Source of the DNA: Toxorhynchites rutilus septentrionalis
Taxonomy: Eukaryota > Arthropoda > Insecta > Diptera > Culicidae
Direction: 5' to 3'
Assembly (NCBI RefSeq): GCF_029784135.1
Contig: NC_073746.1
Span: 74,504,042 to 74,568,041 of the forward strand
Length of the DNA stretch: 64,000 nt
The notes under the pieces: model-generated
Databases searched by the model: none
What the model was told of the DNA's origin: nothing
The model's input: only the letters and a program-made list of their open reading frames with translations
In this document: positions 47,666 through 59,423 of the stretch, piece by piece
How positions within the stretch are numbered: the first letter of the stretch is position 1
How the letters are laid out: each line of letters begins with the position of its first letter
Program-made: the position numbers and the translations under genes

Positions 47666-47701
47666 GGCCCTTTTCAGGGCCACGAAATCATTATCAAAGA
47701 G
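47666..47701 (+). promoter_or_regulatory. Canonical histone mRNA 3'-end signal (stem-loop plus purine element)
   Basis: GGCCCTTTTCAGGGCC (47666-47681) has the 6-bp stem and TTTC loop of the replication-dependent histone stem-loop bound by SLBP. It is preceded by ACAAAAC. CAAAGAG (47695-47701) starts 14 nt after it. It is complementary to the CUCUUUG of insect U7 snRNA as I recall it, and sits in the place of the histone downstream element. No histone coding sequence is next to it. The left neighbour is the LINE fragment; the right side leads in about 65 bp to AATCCTACGTC, the family-A-type end. Confidence 0.75.
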
Positions 47702-47839
47702 TTTAATTCTTCAAACATATCCACAATGAACAGATAACCTAACGGAATCCTACGTCAACTATGCGGTCGTGTCTCAGACACAACCCTCCTGTGACTTTTT
47801 TTCTATCCGATTTTTCAAAGTTTGAAGTAAATTAGAGGA

Positions 47840-48092
47840 GCATTTAATCGCAAATCGTATCAGAAGTACAAAATTCTACGCGACTCTCAGAATGAACGAT
47901 TCGTAACTTTCGTCTTTATGAGTTTGTGGGTGAAGAGTGCGTGTATGTGTGGAAATGCGTATGTATATGTGTGAGTATCATCACTCCTTACAATATTTGT
48001 ACCTACAAACGAATGAAAATGAAAGTTACGAATCGTTCGTTCTGAGAGTCGCGTAGGATTTTGTACTTCTGATACGATTTACGATTAAATGC
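47840..48092. repeat. Foldback element, arms about 90 bp
   Basis: GCATTTAATCGCAAATCG... at the left is matched in reverse complement by the right end at 48092. The arms share AAATCGTATCAGAAGTACAAA, CTACGCGACTCTCAGAA and GAACGATTCGTAACTTTC with few mismatches. The loop is about 60 nt of GT-rich sequence. Confidence 0.9.
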
Positions 48093-48109
48093 AAACACTA
48101 GAACTTACT

Positions 48110-49841
48110 GCGATATTTGCAGAATTATAGTGGGTTCTGTAAGGCGCTATGAAAATCCGGTTTTTAGCACTTTTTTGAAACCGATGCAAAAAAAAAAATA
48201 TTTTTTTTCCTTTTTTTTCCGTGAAATTCAAACTATTCTTGTGCAGAATTTATTGGGGTTCCCAAACTGAAGTTCCCAAGTACATTTTTTGTGAATCGTT
48301 CTCGCCATAAGTGCAAGCGTTCATACATCGACTCTTGTCAGTACTATCAATTAGAAATACTAATAATTTCATTCTTAAATTTCTATGATGGTTTTTCTCG
48401 CCGGCACTAATTTTGCGGTCTTACGTTAACATTGCGGTTATGTTTTGGATACCACCCTTTTAATTATTTTTTGTTGAAGCATGTTCCTCCGACTTACGCT
48501 GGTTCCAAGCGTGCCAATGAGTCAGTGTTGCCAACCATAATTTTCAAAAATCAGCAAGAATAAAAATAAAAATCAGGAATAAATCAAGATTGCTTAGAGA
48601 TGGTGGTTCCAAATAACCCCATAAACTGTAAAAACCATATATATAAATATTCAGTTTTATAGACTTCATCATTGAATTGTATAATAAGGCTCATTAACAG
48701 TGTTTTATCAATTGGTGAAGTCCATGAGTGTAATAAAAGAGAAATAAACATACCAAAATAAATACCATTCTCGATACGTTCGAAAAGGGTGGTCCTAAAA
48801 CCGATCTACCCTAGTAAAAATACTATATCTATATCTTTCATTGTTCCTATTCTTATTATGTTTCTAACATTTTATAATAGATGGGATTGAGAAAGAAAAG
48901 TTGTTAGTTGTACTTTTTGAATCTTTCACCCAAAAGTAGAAGACCTAAAGTGTAAATAATCAGCTACAGCGGAGCCTCGATTATCCGTGAGCGGATGATC
49001 CGCGATGCATTTATCCAAACACAAATTTCTGCATTACTCGAGAATTAATCAAGTAAATGGGCGGGACGAAGTTTGCCGGGTTAGCTAGTAAAATATAAAA
49101 AAGATCCCCAAAGGCAAAGGATCTGGCTGGGTAAGGGAGTAAACCGCCAAACCGATCCACCAGCTCTATAAGAATATTTGCCCCTATGCGGTTTACCATA
49201 GGTTCTATGGTGAAAAACTTACTTTTAAATTTTTTGCACGCCATTCTCAATAGTTTCGAGATAAAGCTATTGCTAAGCTGAAAGTGTATCTTATTATGGT
49301 GTATTGAGAAATATTATTTTTCAATTTTTCATTAAAAACTTACGTAATAAAATAAAATCTTGAAATATTGAAATCTTTTTGGGGATTTAGATATTCATTA
49401 CTACTCTAGTTCGTATTTAAATTTGTTCCTACGCTTTTTCTAGATATCTGTTTTTTTTCAGAATCTTTACAGTGTTGCGCGATACAAATAAAAAATCCAA
49501 ATTCCGATTTTTTCAGGATTTTGAGACCCAATACTGGTTTAATTTATATTTTGATATGTTTGTATGTGTTTTTTGTTGTTGATATTTTTGATTCTTTTCA
49601 GAAAATTTCGAGAGCTGCGCGGATGAAAATCTTTATAAATAAAAATGATTTGGTGTCCGTTTCTCACGACTTAGCTCAGGAACGAATCAACGAATTTGAA
49701 CAGTCAGTATCAAAATTGATGTGTCTTAGTTTATATGTCAAGTGTCAGGTTTATATGTCAAAAAATAAATTATATACCACGAATATAGATCGCGTACAGA
49801 AAAATAATTTGCGGGGAACGTGAGTGTTCGAGATTATTTAA
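48110..49841. other. Repeat remnants, no gene
   Basis: 48141-48270 is the inverse of 42736-42855. 49018-49089 (minus) is a collapsed copy of the 34.4-kb family: a CTCGAG unit fused to the GGCGGGACGAAGTTTGCCGG start segment. 48300-49000 and 49090-49840 show nothing else recognisable. Confidence 0.5.
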
Positions 49842-50336
49842 CCCTTTCGCTACGAGCGTCGTCTATAGACGACATCAGGGTGATACTGCACATCGATCAC
49901 ACCAGCGTGATATGTATACTTTTCTGCGCAGAGCTCCGTTCAGCGGTTCAGCAATTGTGGGCGGGACGATGTTTGTCGGGTCAGCTAGTATCTAATAAAT
50001 GTTTTACATTTTTTTTTTATTTATATTATAAATTTATATTAATAAATGTTTTATATTTTTTTTTATTTATATTTTTTTATTCTCCTAAAATCTCTATTAT
50101 GCTATTGTATTAGTGTATTCGTAGAAAAAGCCCCAAGCCCTATCGCAAGCGCAATGGAGAACATTGTATAGGGTACCAAATTATGAAATCAGGTATTTTT
50201 CATTACGGCAGTGTGCTCCACCGAAGTGCTACCTCTGTACGGAGCACTGCGCCGAAAAGTATGCACATCGCGCTGGTGTAATCGAAGAGCAGCATGAATT
50301 TCATGTCGTCTAAAGACGACGCTCGTAACGAAAGGG
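49842..50336. mobile_element. piggyBac-type MITE with long TIRs
   Basis: Flanked by TTAA at 49838-49841 and 50337-50340. The ends start CCCTTTCGCTACGAGCG and CCCTTTCGTTACGAGCG. Inverted similarity runs about 100 bp (CGTCGTCTATAGACGACAT, TTACACCAGCG, TATGTATACTTTTC). TTAA duplication and a CCC start are the piggyBac pattern. The interior holds a fragment of the CTAGCTGACCCGGC repeat (about 49958-49990). No coding capacity. Confidence 0.9.
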
Positions 50337-51948
50337 TTAAAAACGAAGTTTTTCTTTTTTACACGCCATTCTCAATAGCTTCGAAATGAAAACATAGAAA
50401 AAATATTCAATGTGCATCTTACTATGATGTACCACGATAATCGCCAAATAAAAAATACTATCGAAAATACAAATTTTTCATTTCACAATTTTGTTTTCCA
50501 ATGCAAAATTGGATTATTCTACGAATAAAAACAATACAATACAATACAATAGATCGATTAGATGAAAACAAAACAAAAACAGACGGTGAAAATTAAAAAA
50601 AATAGTGCGTTCTATCTTCGAAACATAAATATAAAAAAACGCATGCGAACAGATTTCAAAGCAGTACTGTATCTCAAAATTTTATTTAAAAATTCCGAAA
50701 TTCCGGTTCACCAAAAAATTGTACTCTAAAATTAAAAAAAAAAAACATATCAAAAGCACTTAAATTCTAATGAAAATCATGTTTGATGGATCTAAAAATA
50801 AAAATAAAATTCGAAATTTCGAAGCACCAAAAAACTCCACCAGTCAACTCTCCTTAACTCGATATCCAAGGGGATCATCGAGCTAGGAAGGTATCGAGAT
50901 ACAGAACATTTTTTTCATAATTTTTCTGCGCCATAAATTGTAAATATACTATATTAGGGTAAGTGTCCCAATTATAGTATGAATTAGAATTTTTGATTCA
51001 TCCCCTTAAAGTCAGAAAACACCTTTCTCACATGATTTTTTTCCCAGAATCTCTCAGGAGGTGATAGACGGTTATATTTGACGTAAAAAATCCTTCTACA
51101 CATATGTTCGAATTTCAACCATGACAGAGTTATATAACTTTTTTTTTTGTTTCGGACTCTGTTGCCTCAAATTGGCTCTACACTGAAAGGTATGCTACGT
51201 AAGCCGATTTTGTTACTGTCATTTGAAAGATGAGAAAATATAATACAAAATATAATAATGGAACATCTAGATAAGTGGATTTGAATAACATTTTGGAAGT
51301 GGAAAATTTGAAAGTTAGTATCTTTTAATGTGTAATTATTAATTTTAACACACAAAATCATACTAAACTTGATTGTTTCTATCTATCCAGTTGAAGTTCT
51401 TTAACCACTTTACAATTATTTCTTTGACCTTCAACTTCTATCTCTTTTCAATTCCTGGTGAAAATTCAAGCAAAATCTTCAAAAATCACGATGTTCGACC
51501 CACTTCACTTATACATTTTTTGTTGAAATGAGTCATATTTGAGTTATGAAAAAAAAACTTTTTTTCAAACCTTCCGGAATATCCTCTAACTCAATAGTAC
51601 TGCTATTTTCAGCGTTTTCCTCAGATTTTTCAACACTTTCCAGTATATCGGTATCTGGAATCAGATAACAGCAAATCACGTTTTGGTGCTTTTCTCACTA
51701 ATCATTAAACGCTAATCACTAATCAGCAAACTCACGACGCATTAATTCTGCCAGCGGAATATCATCATCATCATTGAAGGAAAATTCGGCTATCTTGAAT
51801 CAATTTTGAATAGTCTCAGATTTGTCCTAATTGCTTTTAGAGGGTGAAAGTATTTCAATTACATCCAATACCGGTATATCTGAAGGGTCCTAGAGTGCAT
51901 TAAAATATAGTAAGAATGCTGAATAACATGAAGGTTGAAAAGGACAAA

Positions 51949-53573
51949 TGGTCGGTGTTAAGTCAGACCGGACCATGTGACATTTGTATAATTTCGAGAA
52001 AAACGAACATAGAGTTTAGTGCTTTGCAATTTTCAAAGCATTTAATTTTTTCGTTCAATATTGTTCTCAGAAATGTTAACTACTCTCTGGCAATACTTTG
52101 ACGTATGATAACTGTAAAAAAACATCAAGTATCATGCCAAAAAAAAAGGCAGTTACTGGCTGCCTATACGTGCATGGTCCACTCTGACTGAACCAAATGA
52201 AGCATTTTTTAAGGTTCACTATGACTGAACAATTTCGAAATATTTCTCAATCTATTAACAGTTGTGAGTCAAAGTGTGCCATTCTGCTATGAAAATTTGA
52301 GCGAGAAGGATTGTGAGTATGGAACTGCATAAACATTTGTTTGCGTTCAGCATAATATTCTCTGCCATCTACTACTATTAAGCATAAACTTCCCATTTTC
52401 AATCATCTTAGACAGTATTCGTCAATAGAATCGTCAAATTTGCATTCATTGTCATCGCTACATAGTACTCTGAAATAGTACATTTTGCGATCATTCACAC
52501 CAGCATGTTTCACTGAACCGTTCAGTCGGAGTGGACCTAGCTAATTTTTTAACCCTTTGCGGTCGTATTAAATTTTGGCATGGGGGTCGTACTGGTCGAA
52601 ATTATTTTTCCTTGAAAACACAATGATAAATACAAGATTATGAAAAATAAACATTGTTTTTATTTTTTTGTAAACTTTGTATGTGTTAACTTAACAATGT
52701 GTTTTTATGTGGTGTTTTTATATAAAAATTATATTTTATAATTCGTCTTCGTGTAAAATCTTCAATCAAGTAAATCAAAAGTAAATCATATGAAGTATAA
52801 TCAACACATAATTTTAGTTTTATTATCCGTTGAATATGAGACACTTTTGCCATTTTGCCATTTTTAAAAAACAACTACATAAACATAATTTAAGCCAGTA
52901 GTTACTCAAATAATGATTTCTGTGGCCCGAGATTATTGTAACTATTCGCTTTAGAAGAACAAAGATTTTGTCGCTTGAGACACTTATGCGATTATTCAAA
53001 TAACATGAGATACTTATGCAAACAGTAGTTCTGATACTTATGAACAATCTTTTCCATCACAACGAAGTGTTACAATGGCTAACTTCTGCTGTTATGATTT
53101 TTGTCCCACATTTCTATGCATTCAACGCATTGTGAGTTGTTTTGTGTGGGTGACTACTTTGTTTGATACTGAGTACCGTTATCTATTACTCATAGGAGCA
53201 CCGTATTGATCCGTGGACAGGTTCACTAGACATCAAGCTTCGTTTGAGAAAAGCATAAACTGATACATGGTTGAGTTAAATATAAGATTAGCATGGAGCA
53301 GACAAACGATCACAAAGAGTTAATATATTCAGAATGTGCACATTTTACACTAACGGGTTCAAGCACATTTCGACAAGGTATCTTCAAGCTTCAAGGAAAT
53401 GTTTTGTTCGTTTGAATTCGGTGCTTGGATATTGTTTAAATTCAATATACAAATGATTGTCACATGGTCCACTCTGTCTGCACATGATATAGAGCCATTT
53501 CGCCATGGTAAATGGTACATAACTCGAAATTTTCATTTTTGCGACTTGGTCCCTTCTGACTTAACACCGACCA
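51949..53573. mobile_element. TIR element nested in the pogo-like element
   Basis: Ends TGGTCGGTGTTAAGTCAGAC and, from the right end on the other strand, TGGTCGGTGTTAAGTCAGAA. Inverted similarity continues for about 50 bp. The motif GGTCCACTCTGACTGAAC and variants recur inside near 52177, 52215, 52520 and 53466. No coding frame; the target duplication is not clear. Confidence 0.7.
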
Positions 53574-53639
53574 AATATCCTCCATTTCTTGCAATCTTCG
53601 TTTAACTAATCGAACTAACTAATCGAAGTTGGCGAGAGT

Positions 53640-54380
53640 ACTGATTCAGGTTCTTGATTATGTCGAAGTACAGCTGCTGAGCTCGGAAGTAAAGATAAGT
53701 GTAAAACTTATCGATTTGAGCTTTGGATGCGCTGTACAGTTATCAACGAACATGACCACATTTAAGAAGAAATAGATATAAGTATGATACATTACCATTA
53801 CGCATAATTCCAGAATACCGGTATAGAATACCGGAATAGAATACTTTTTATTTTCTTTGAAAAATTTTTCGTCAAGTTGCATAATCCATTTCTCAAAAAG
53901 CATTAAGGCCATCCACGTCTTAGTGTTGCTCTCGTATATCACTGGTAATGATTTATTTCTATTTGAAACATTGTGAGTTTTCCAGGGACCAGCAACGGTC
54001 GCTTCCGTCCATGTTGGCTGTGCTTTCAAGTTGAGAATTCCCAGGTTCTGGACAAATTCTCCCGAAGAATAGAACCTAAGAGAGCTAAATTATTCTCTCA
54101 GGCTTGATAAGACAAATATCCATTAACTACTCCAGTTTTTCGATTCCTTATATGTCTAGATTAAATTTCATTTTTTCTTTAGCTTGAATAGTGTTGATAC
54201 CGTACTTTGTGCAATACTGAAATCTTTTACAGCCCCCTCAGACCCCTTCCGTCCATACTTTTCAACCTGCTCGATGATACTCAAACGTTGCACAATGGTT
54301 AGCGTTTTAATCGTTCGCCTGAAAGGTTTTTCGTGGTTTTCCATACTTGAAAAAAAAACTCGTTGAAACGAACACTTCAT
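53640..54380 (-). pseudogene. Pogo/Tigger transposase remnant
   Basis: N-terminal CENP-B-like helix-turn-helix near 54340-54168: MENHEKPFRRTIKTLTIVQ, then RLSIIEQVEKYGRKGSEGAV and FSIAQSTVSTLF. DDE_1 region near 53970-53640: SLPVIYESNTKTWMALMLF, WIMQLDEKFFKEN, then VVMFVDNCTAHP with the second catalytic Asp, and IIKNL at the end. About 27 foreign codons sit between KENKKY and VVMFVDN. The middle of the protein is missing and stops are present. Non-functional. Confidence 0.8.
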
Positions 54381-54612
54381 CTTCACTTTCAAGAGCAATT
54401 TAAATGACACTTAAGAACGCACAAAAACATGTGCGTGAAAATCAATCGAGTCAATCGGGTCAAATCCATGGAAAAATGAATCAAAACCCATCGAGTAAGG
54501 GAGGTGTCGAGTCATGGAAAGAAGAATGCTTGTAAAATCAAAGGTGCCACGAAATTCATCGAGTTAGAGAAAATATCGAGTTACAGATCATTGAGTAAGG
54601 GAGAGTTGACTG

Positions 54613-55700
54613 TCCTTCAGTTTTTGAAATGTTATTTTCTATAGACTTTTTTTTTATAATCTGTCGCGGTACACCATGGTAGACGCACTTTGAGTATTTT
54701 CACAATTTTTCATTTTCAAGCCTATTGATAATGGAAGAACAAAACAAAAACAACGTTTTTCACTAACGCTTTTACAGCGAACCATATAGAGATTCAGAAA
54801 AAATTACATAATTGTGGTACCCTTATACAATATTTTACATGGCGCTGGTGATAAGATTTGGGGGAACTTTTTACAAACACATGAATAAAATAATATTATA
54901 GATGGAATCAGAATGTTACTTGAGCATCCTGAAGGAAAATCTAAAGCAAAGTGTCAACAAAATGAGATTGAATCGAAGATTCAAGATGTACCAAGACATT
55001 GATCTAGAGCACAAGGCACATAGAGAACACACATGGTTACATTACAATTGCCCAAAAGTTATCGATACTCATTCACAACCTCTTGGCATCAATCCTAGTA
55101 AAAAATACTATGAAAGTTATCTGTGTAGTAATTTAGAAACCATCAAATTTCTGAAAATATCGATTTTAAAAACCATTTGATGAGAAAATGGGTGAATATT
55201 CCTTCCAAATTCACCTAAAAACTAGTAGGTAATGATTAAAGACAGTGATAATGAACAAGGGATACCATACTAATGATAAAATTCTTAAATTGATCAACGT
55301 CTTCGTAATTGATTTAAAATTTCAGCCAGATTACGAAAATGAGTTTGAGATAATTTTCATTCATTTGCAGATACATTCGCCATTCTCAGAGAAATAAAAA
55401 CCGTTATTCTGAAATCAGATAGCAAACCTTTTAACTCTCATATGACACTATGGCTTTACCTAATATAGAATGTTTCGAAAGCTTGTTTCCGAATTTCAAA
55501 AGAAGAGAAAGAGATCTGCATGGTAGGGTACGATTTAGAGATTAAATCACTGCACATAGACTTATCTAACAAGTTTCGATTTATCAAAAAATGGTTCTGC
55601 AGCATGTTTGAATGGAGGGCCAAACGTTGATTCCAGTAAATCTGTCTGGCACTGAATTCAAAGGCAAAACACAGTCCAGAGCGATTGCACTTTTTCTGCA
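54613..55700. other. No gene seen
   Basis: AT-rich. A 92-codon frame at 54902-55180 has no family motif and sits in AT-rich DNA; I treat it as chance. No repeat partner recognised. Confidence 0.4.
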
Positions 55701-57008
55701 TGATAATCCGTTACATTCAGACCAAAATTGATCGCACTTTCGCACAGCCACCGCGACGGGTCAAACTTAATGTTAATTACGGATGTTGACGCCTCCTGTC
55801 GAGGAAATTTCACCCGGGGTGTCTAATTGAAATCCTTTCGCTCAGCACTCGGCGGCTCGTGGTCGATGGCTTTGCGTGCGCCCGGTACCGTATGAGATAC
55901 GGATAATTTGGAGCACCCAGAAATTAATCTTCCCGACGCGGTCTCGTGTCGCGAACTTAGCTCGCGAGCTGCGTGCTCGCTTAATTTCCTGCTTGAGCTT
56001 TCACCCATTATTCTCTCGCACCGTGTAAGAAATGGCACTCGGAAACATTTTCGTTTTTTTTTCTTCCCTACCTTCAAGACAATGTGATATTCGAAATCCG
56101 CGAATTGTGCGAAAGGCGTTTCAGGGCTCTGAAACGTATGAAAAATAATTCTAGAATTAATGATCGGCTTTCACATTTGCAGTCATTTTGACCCGAGGAG
56201 TTCTCCTGCGCTGCAGAAATAAACAGAAAGACCGTTCCACTGCCGGTCTGTCCGAGAAGGTGTATTCTATGCAAATAACACTAAAGAGATGATCATTATT
56301 GGACTTCAAACGACAGCAGAATGTGGAGAGCGTTTGAACACCTCCTTCCTCCTCCGACGCGAGGCAGGCGGGCGGAAAATCGAGTAGCGCATGACAGTGC
56401 AAAAACTTGTTGAAACAATATTGCGCTTGTAGCGTCCGCAAGGCAAACGAAGCACACACCGCTAATAAGTACACATACCGTCAATTATTCTTCGTTTCTT
56501 CCCTTTGTCGACCACTTGCCGGTTCAATATCTCACTCTGCGTTCGACGCTCTGTGGTCCGTCCGTGGAATATGTAGCACATGACATGACAGGGAACATAA
56601 ATGCAATATAACGAGGCGAAGATCTGACGAGATCGACAGGCGAGCTCTTCTGCTGCACACGACAACAACCTGCGCCCAGGCTTATGAAAAGACGCTTTGT
56701 ATGATAACGTACCTCAATCACCTGCGCTCTGAATCCATTCATTCTGCAGTATTTCGTTACGTTCTCGAAGCTACATTGTGCATTGGATCGTGGAGGACTG
56801 CACTGCTCCACCCACTCGTGCGAACGGCTCCGAAGGATGTCTCCGTGGGACAGTGGGGTGACGAGACTATGATGAGCGGTTCTTAAGAAAATAATAATAC
56901 ACCTAGTTCCACATCACTTGCTGGTCTCTATTACCTGCCAACCAAGTCAAGAGGTGCATCGTCATATCTGCTATTTACTAAATGTCTAATATTTATCTTT
57001 CTTTTCAG
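55700..57008. other. Low-repeat, GC-richer region, no gene recognised
   Basis: Contrasts in composition with the AT-rich repeats. Several overlapping short frames, none with motifs. It ends at a good splice acceptor (see 57009), so it may be intron or flank of a host gene. Confidence 0.35.
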
Positions 57009-57131
57009 GATCAAGGAGAAAACGGAGACGGCGGCGGCTGTGGCGACGGACTTTCCCGACAGCACATGAAACGAGACCACTTGATGCGCCGTGCTGAGTT
57101 GGGTTACAAAATTATATTCGATGAGAGTTGA
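57009..57131 (+). CDS. Candidate terminal exon of a host gene
   Basis: TATCTTTCTTTTCAG ends at 57008, a strong acceptor. In one frame 40 codons follow, beginning DQGENGDGGGCGDGLSRQ and ending YKIIFDES before TGA at 57129-57131. The other two frames stop earlier. I do not recognise the peptide. No donor, upstream exon or poly(A) site could be paired with it. Low confidence; it may be a chance acceptor. Confidence 0.22.
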   Translation, partial: DQGENGDGGGCGDGLSRQHMKRDHLMRRAELGYKIIFDES

Positions 57132-57516
57132 GCTTTATTGGTCTGAATTATCACCGGCGTGAATAGCTGACACCAGTCTTCCGAAAAACACTTACACATG
57201 TCCACGCGATGTGAAAATTCCATGTTTTTGTTTGAATTCGAACATGATTCTCGCTAGTGTTGAGTGTCTATCCCCAACACGAACAATGACACACAAACAT
57301 AGACATTTGAAAACAAACACGATGTTTATAATTCAAGAACATCATGTACAAACATATCACCCGATGTCGCAGTATTCATTGCTTTCGTTTCGTTTCTTTT
57401 CATACACGGAAAGAAATTATTCATCCCAAAACATTTCTTCGTAGAATACATTTTCACAGAAACGAACTTGAAATTTAGTTCGCATTTCAAAAATTGCACG
57501 AACTAAGAGGCTCTAA
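57132..57516. other. No gene seen
   Basis: AT-rich, with several ACAAACAT-type motifs also common at 58800-58900. Nothing else supported. Confidence 0.35.
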
Positions 57517-57526
57517 GTTCATGCAC

Positions 57527-57993
57527 CAAAATATATATTTTTATTAAGGCTCATATGGCGTCAGCCTATCGGGGCCGGGAGTTCAATATTTTGACAATGT
57601 TTGCTTACAACTATGTTAGTAATATGTAACCGATTACTCGCGATTAGCTCGAGGTTAGTATTACAAGTGTTCTCATAATTGGGATATTGCAGTCTTCAGT
57701 GCTCTGTACGTGTGCCCGACATGGGATACTTCCTATTGGGATGCAGCTGACCGTTAATCAGCAACGACCCCCTAGTCTGCACCCCATATCTAGCGTGGTG
57801 CGTCTTTTTCGACTCGAGGAATCCAGGATAGAATGATCACTAGCCGGCGCAATCATCAGCTCGTGTAGAGTTGTCATGAGCGGTACAACCTTTGGCTCTT
57901 GTTGAATCATCAGTGGACTGCACAACCTTCGGCCCGTGTATCTGTAAAGAGTGTGTGTATGTATTGCCGCGACTAAGTAAAAGTTTATAGATC
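57527..57993 (-). mobile_element. Short retroelement, copy 2, with 10-bp target duplication
   Basis: 467 bp between exact GTTCATGCAC repeats (57517-57526 and 57994-58003). On the minus strand it runs from GATCTATAAACTTTTACTTA to GAGCCTTAATAAAAATATAT and an A/T tail. It carries the CTCGAGCTAATCGCGAGTAA motif seen in LINE 3' UTRs here. It has the same 5' boundary as copy 1. An 84-codon frame inside shows no coding constraint. Probably a non-autonomous partner of a LINE. Confidence 0.85.
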
Positions 57994-58436
57994 GTTCATG
58001 CACATTTTGCAAGTCTGATTAAATAATCCTTGGTTTCGTTCAAAGAAAACATTATCTGAATAGAAAGAAGCTTTCTATTTTTTTTGCGTGCTTGTTGGCA
58101 ATTAAAGTCTGGGGAGCCGACTGCATAACGGGCGACGTCGTACAAATGCTGACCAAAAAAATAAATACCCAAAAATTAGCAGCACTGCAGCACACAGCAG
58201 AAACAGCAGAGAAATTTCAGCGGCTAACACAAACCATTAATTTCTCGATGTTATCACAAACTGAATGACGGAATAAACTAAAAGCTACACTTACACTGTA
58301 CTACATATGCTATGTGTGCATGCGATTGCATCATCCTTTCTTCTCCTCTTCTCCGCTCGTTTTATAGCTCGGGTCGCGATCGTCGCGAACAAGCAGTATT
58401 CAATTTGTATTCAAAGATCCAGCCAAAATTGTTGCT

Positions 58437-58470
58437 CCCGTGGTCAAGTGGTTAGCGTCACGCCTAACAT
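58437..58470 (+). mobile_element. SINE 5' fragment (Feilai-like)
   Basis: CCCGTGGTCAAGTGGTTAGC with GTCACGCCTAACA matches the box A end of the SINE at 60616, then breaks off. Confidence 0.6.
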
Positions 58471-59341
58471 GTTACTGCTGAATAATTCAATTTTACTACT
58501 TGTTCAAATAGATAATAGCGAATGTTACATGAATTCAATATATAAATTGATGCGTGCACTAAATAATGATATCAAATGTGAAAAACTCTCATATCAATCG
58601 ATGTTTATTTTGTTCAGAACAGAAAAAGAGGTTTATTTTATTTGCCCAATATTTTTGATGAAGCACCCATTGTCAAGAAAGGAAAGCATTTTTTCCATGT
58701 CAACATACCAACACACCACGCGTTAAGTGGTGGTGGTGTGGTGTCCGATTCGCTTCTTCTACTCTACGCACTGCCGGTGCTTGGGGTGAAAATGCAAGAG
58801 AAACTGTACACCATGTTCGAACATCATGTGAAACATTGGGATTAAACATCGTATGTCCAAACATACCACGAATACAAACATGTCACATTTTCTAACATAG
58901 GTACGAAAAAATTATGTTTGTACTCAAACACAAAACTGTGAACAGCAGCGTGGACATGTTTATTCCGGACGCAGTGTTTTTTGTGAAACATGGAAGACTG
59001 GCTGACACGACGTACAACATTGACAGGTTCCCTCTCCCTGATCATGGGGCGTCCCGACTTGATATTAACGCTACAAAACGTGTTCTCCAAATGACTGTTT
59101 ATCACACAGATTGGAGGCTTTCCACCGAACAACACGAAACCATTTCGATTTCATTTTTTTGATTTAGCTGAAACTTTGCCAACTTGTTCGGCACTAGGTG
59201 CGATGCCATTTCATGGTATTAGTGTTTGAAATACGATCACGACTAATTTTTGAAAAGGGTTCATGCAAAAATAGTATCATTCCAGAAAACGAACCATAAC
59301 GTCGAAACGTCTTATTTGACCGAAATGATGTCTTAGGCAAA
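58471..59341. other. No gene supported
   Basis: Frames of 67-97 codons occur on both strands (for example 58842-59135 minus) but overlap each other and carry no motif. No RNA gene seen. Confidence 0.3.
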
Positions 59342-59417
59342 GTTCTTCTCGGATGGCACTAAAGTTCCCAGTGGAACCTTTGCCTTCTCAACGTACGTAT
59401 TACTTGCGTCATTTTTG
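59342..59417 (-). mobile_element. SINE 3' fragment (Feilai-like)
   Basis: On the minus strand AAAAATGACGCAAGTAATAC, CGTTGAGAAGG and GGTTCCACTGGGAAC match the 3' half of the SINE at 60616-60861, extended by TTTAGTGCCATC. The 5' part is absent. Confidence 0.65.
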
Positions 59418-59423
59418 TTAGTA

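Larger units (their letters stand above)
50841..54612 (-). mobile_element. Decayed pogo/Tigger-type DNA transposon
   Basis: Ends: CAGTCAACTCTCCTTAACTC at 50841, and on the other strand CAGTCAACTCTCCCTTACTC ending at 54612. Subterminal motifs TATCGAG, ATCGAGTTA and GAGTAAGGGAG repeat. Inside are broken pieces of a pogo-type transposase on the minus strand, and another TIR element at 51949-53573. The flanking TA expected for this superfamily is not seen. Confidence 0.75.
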
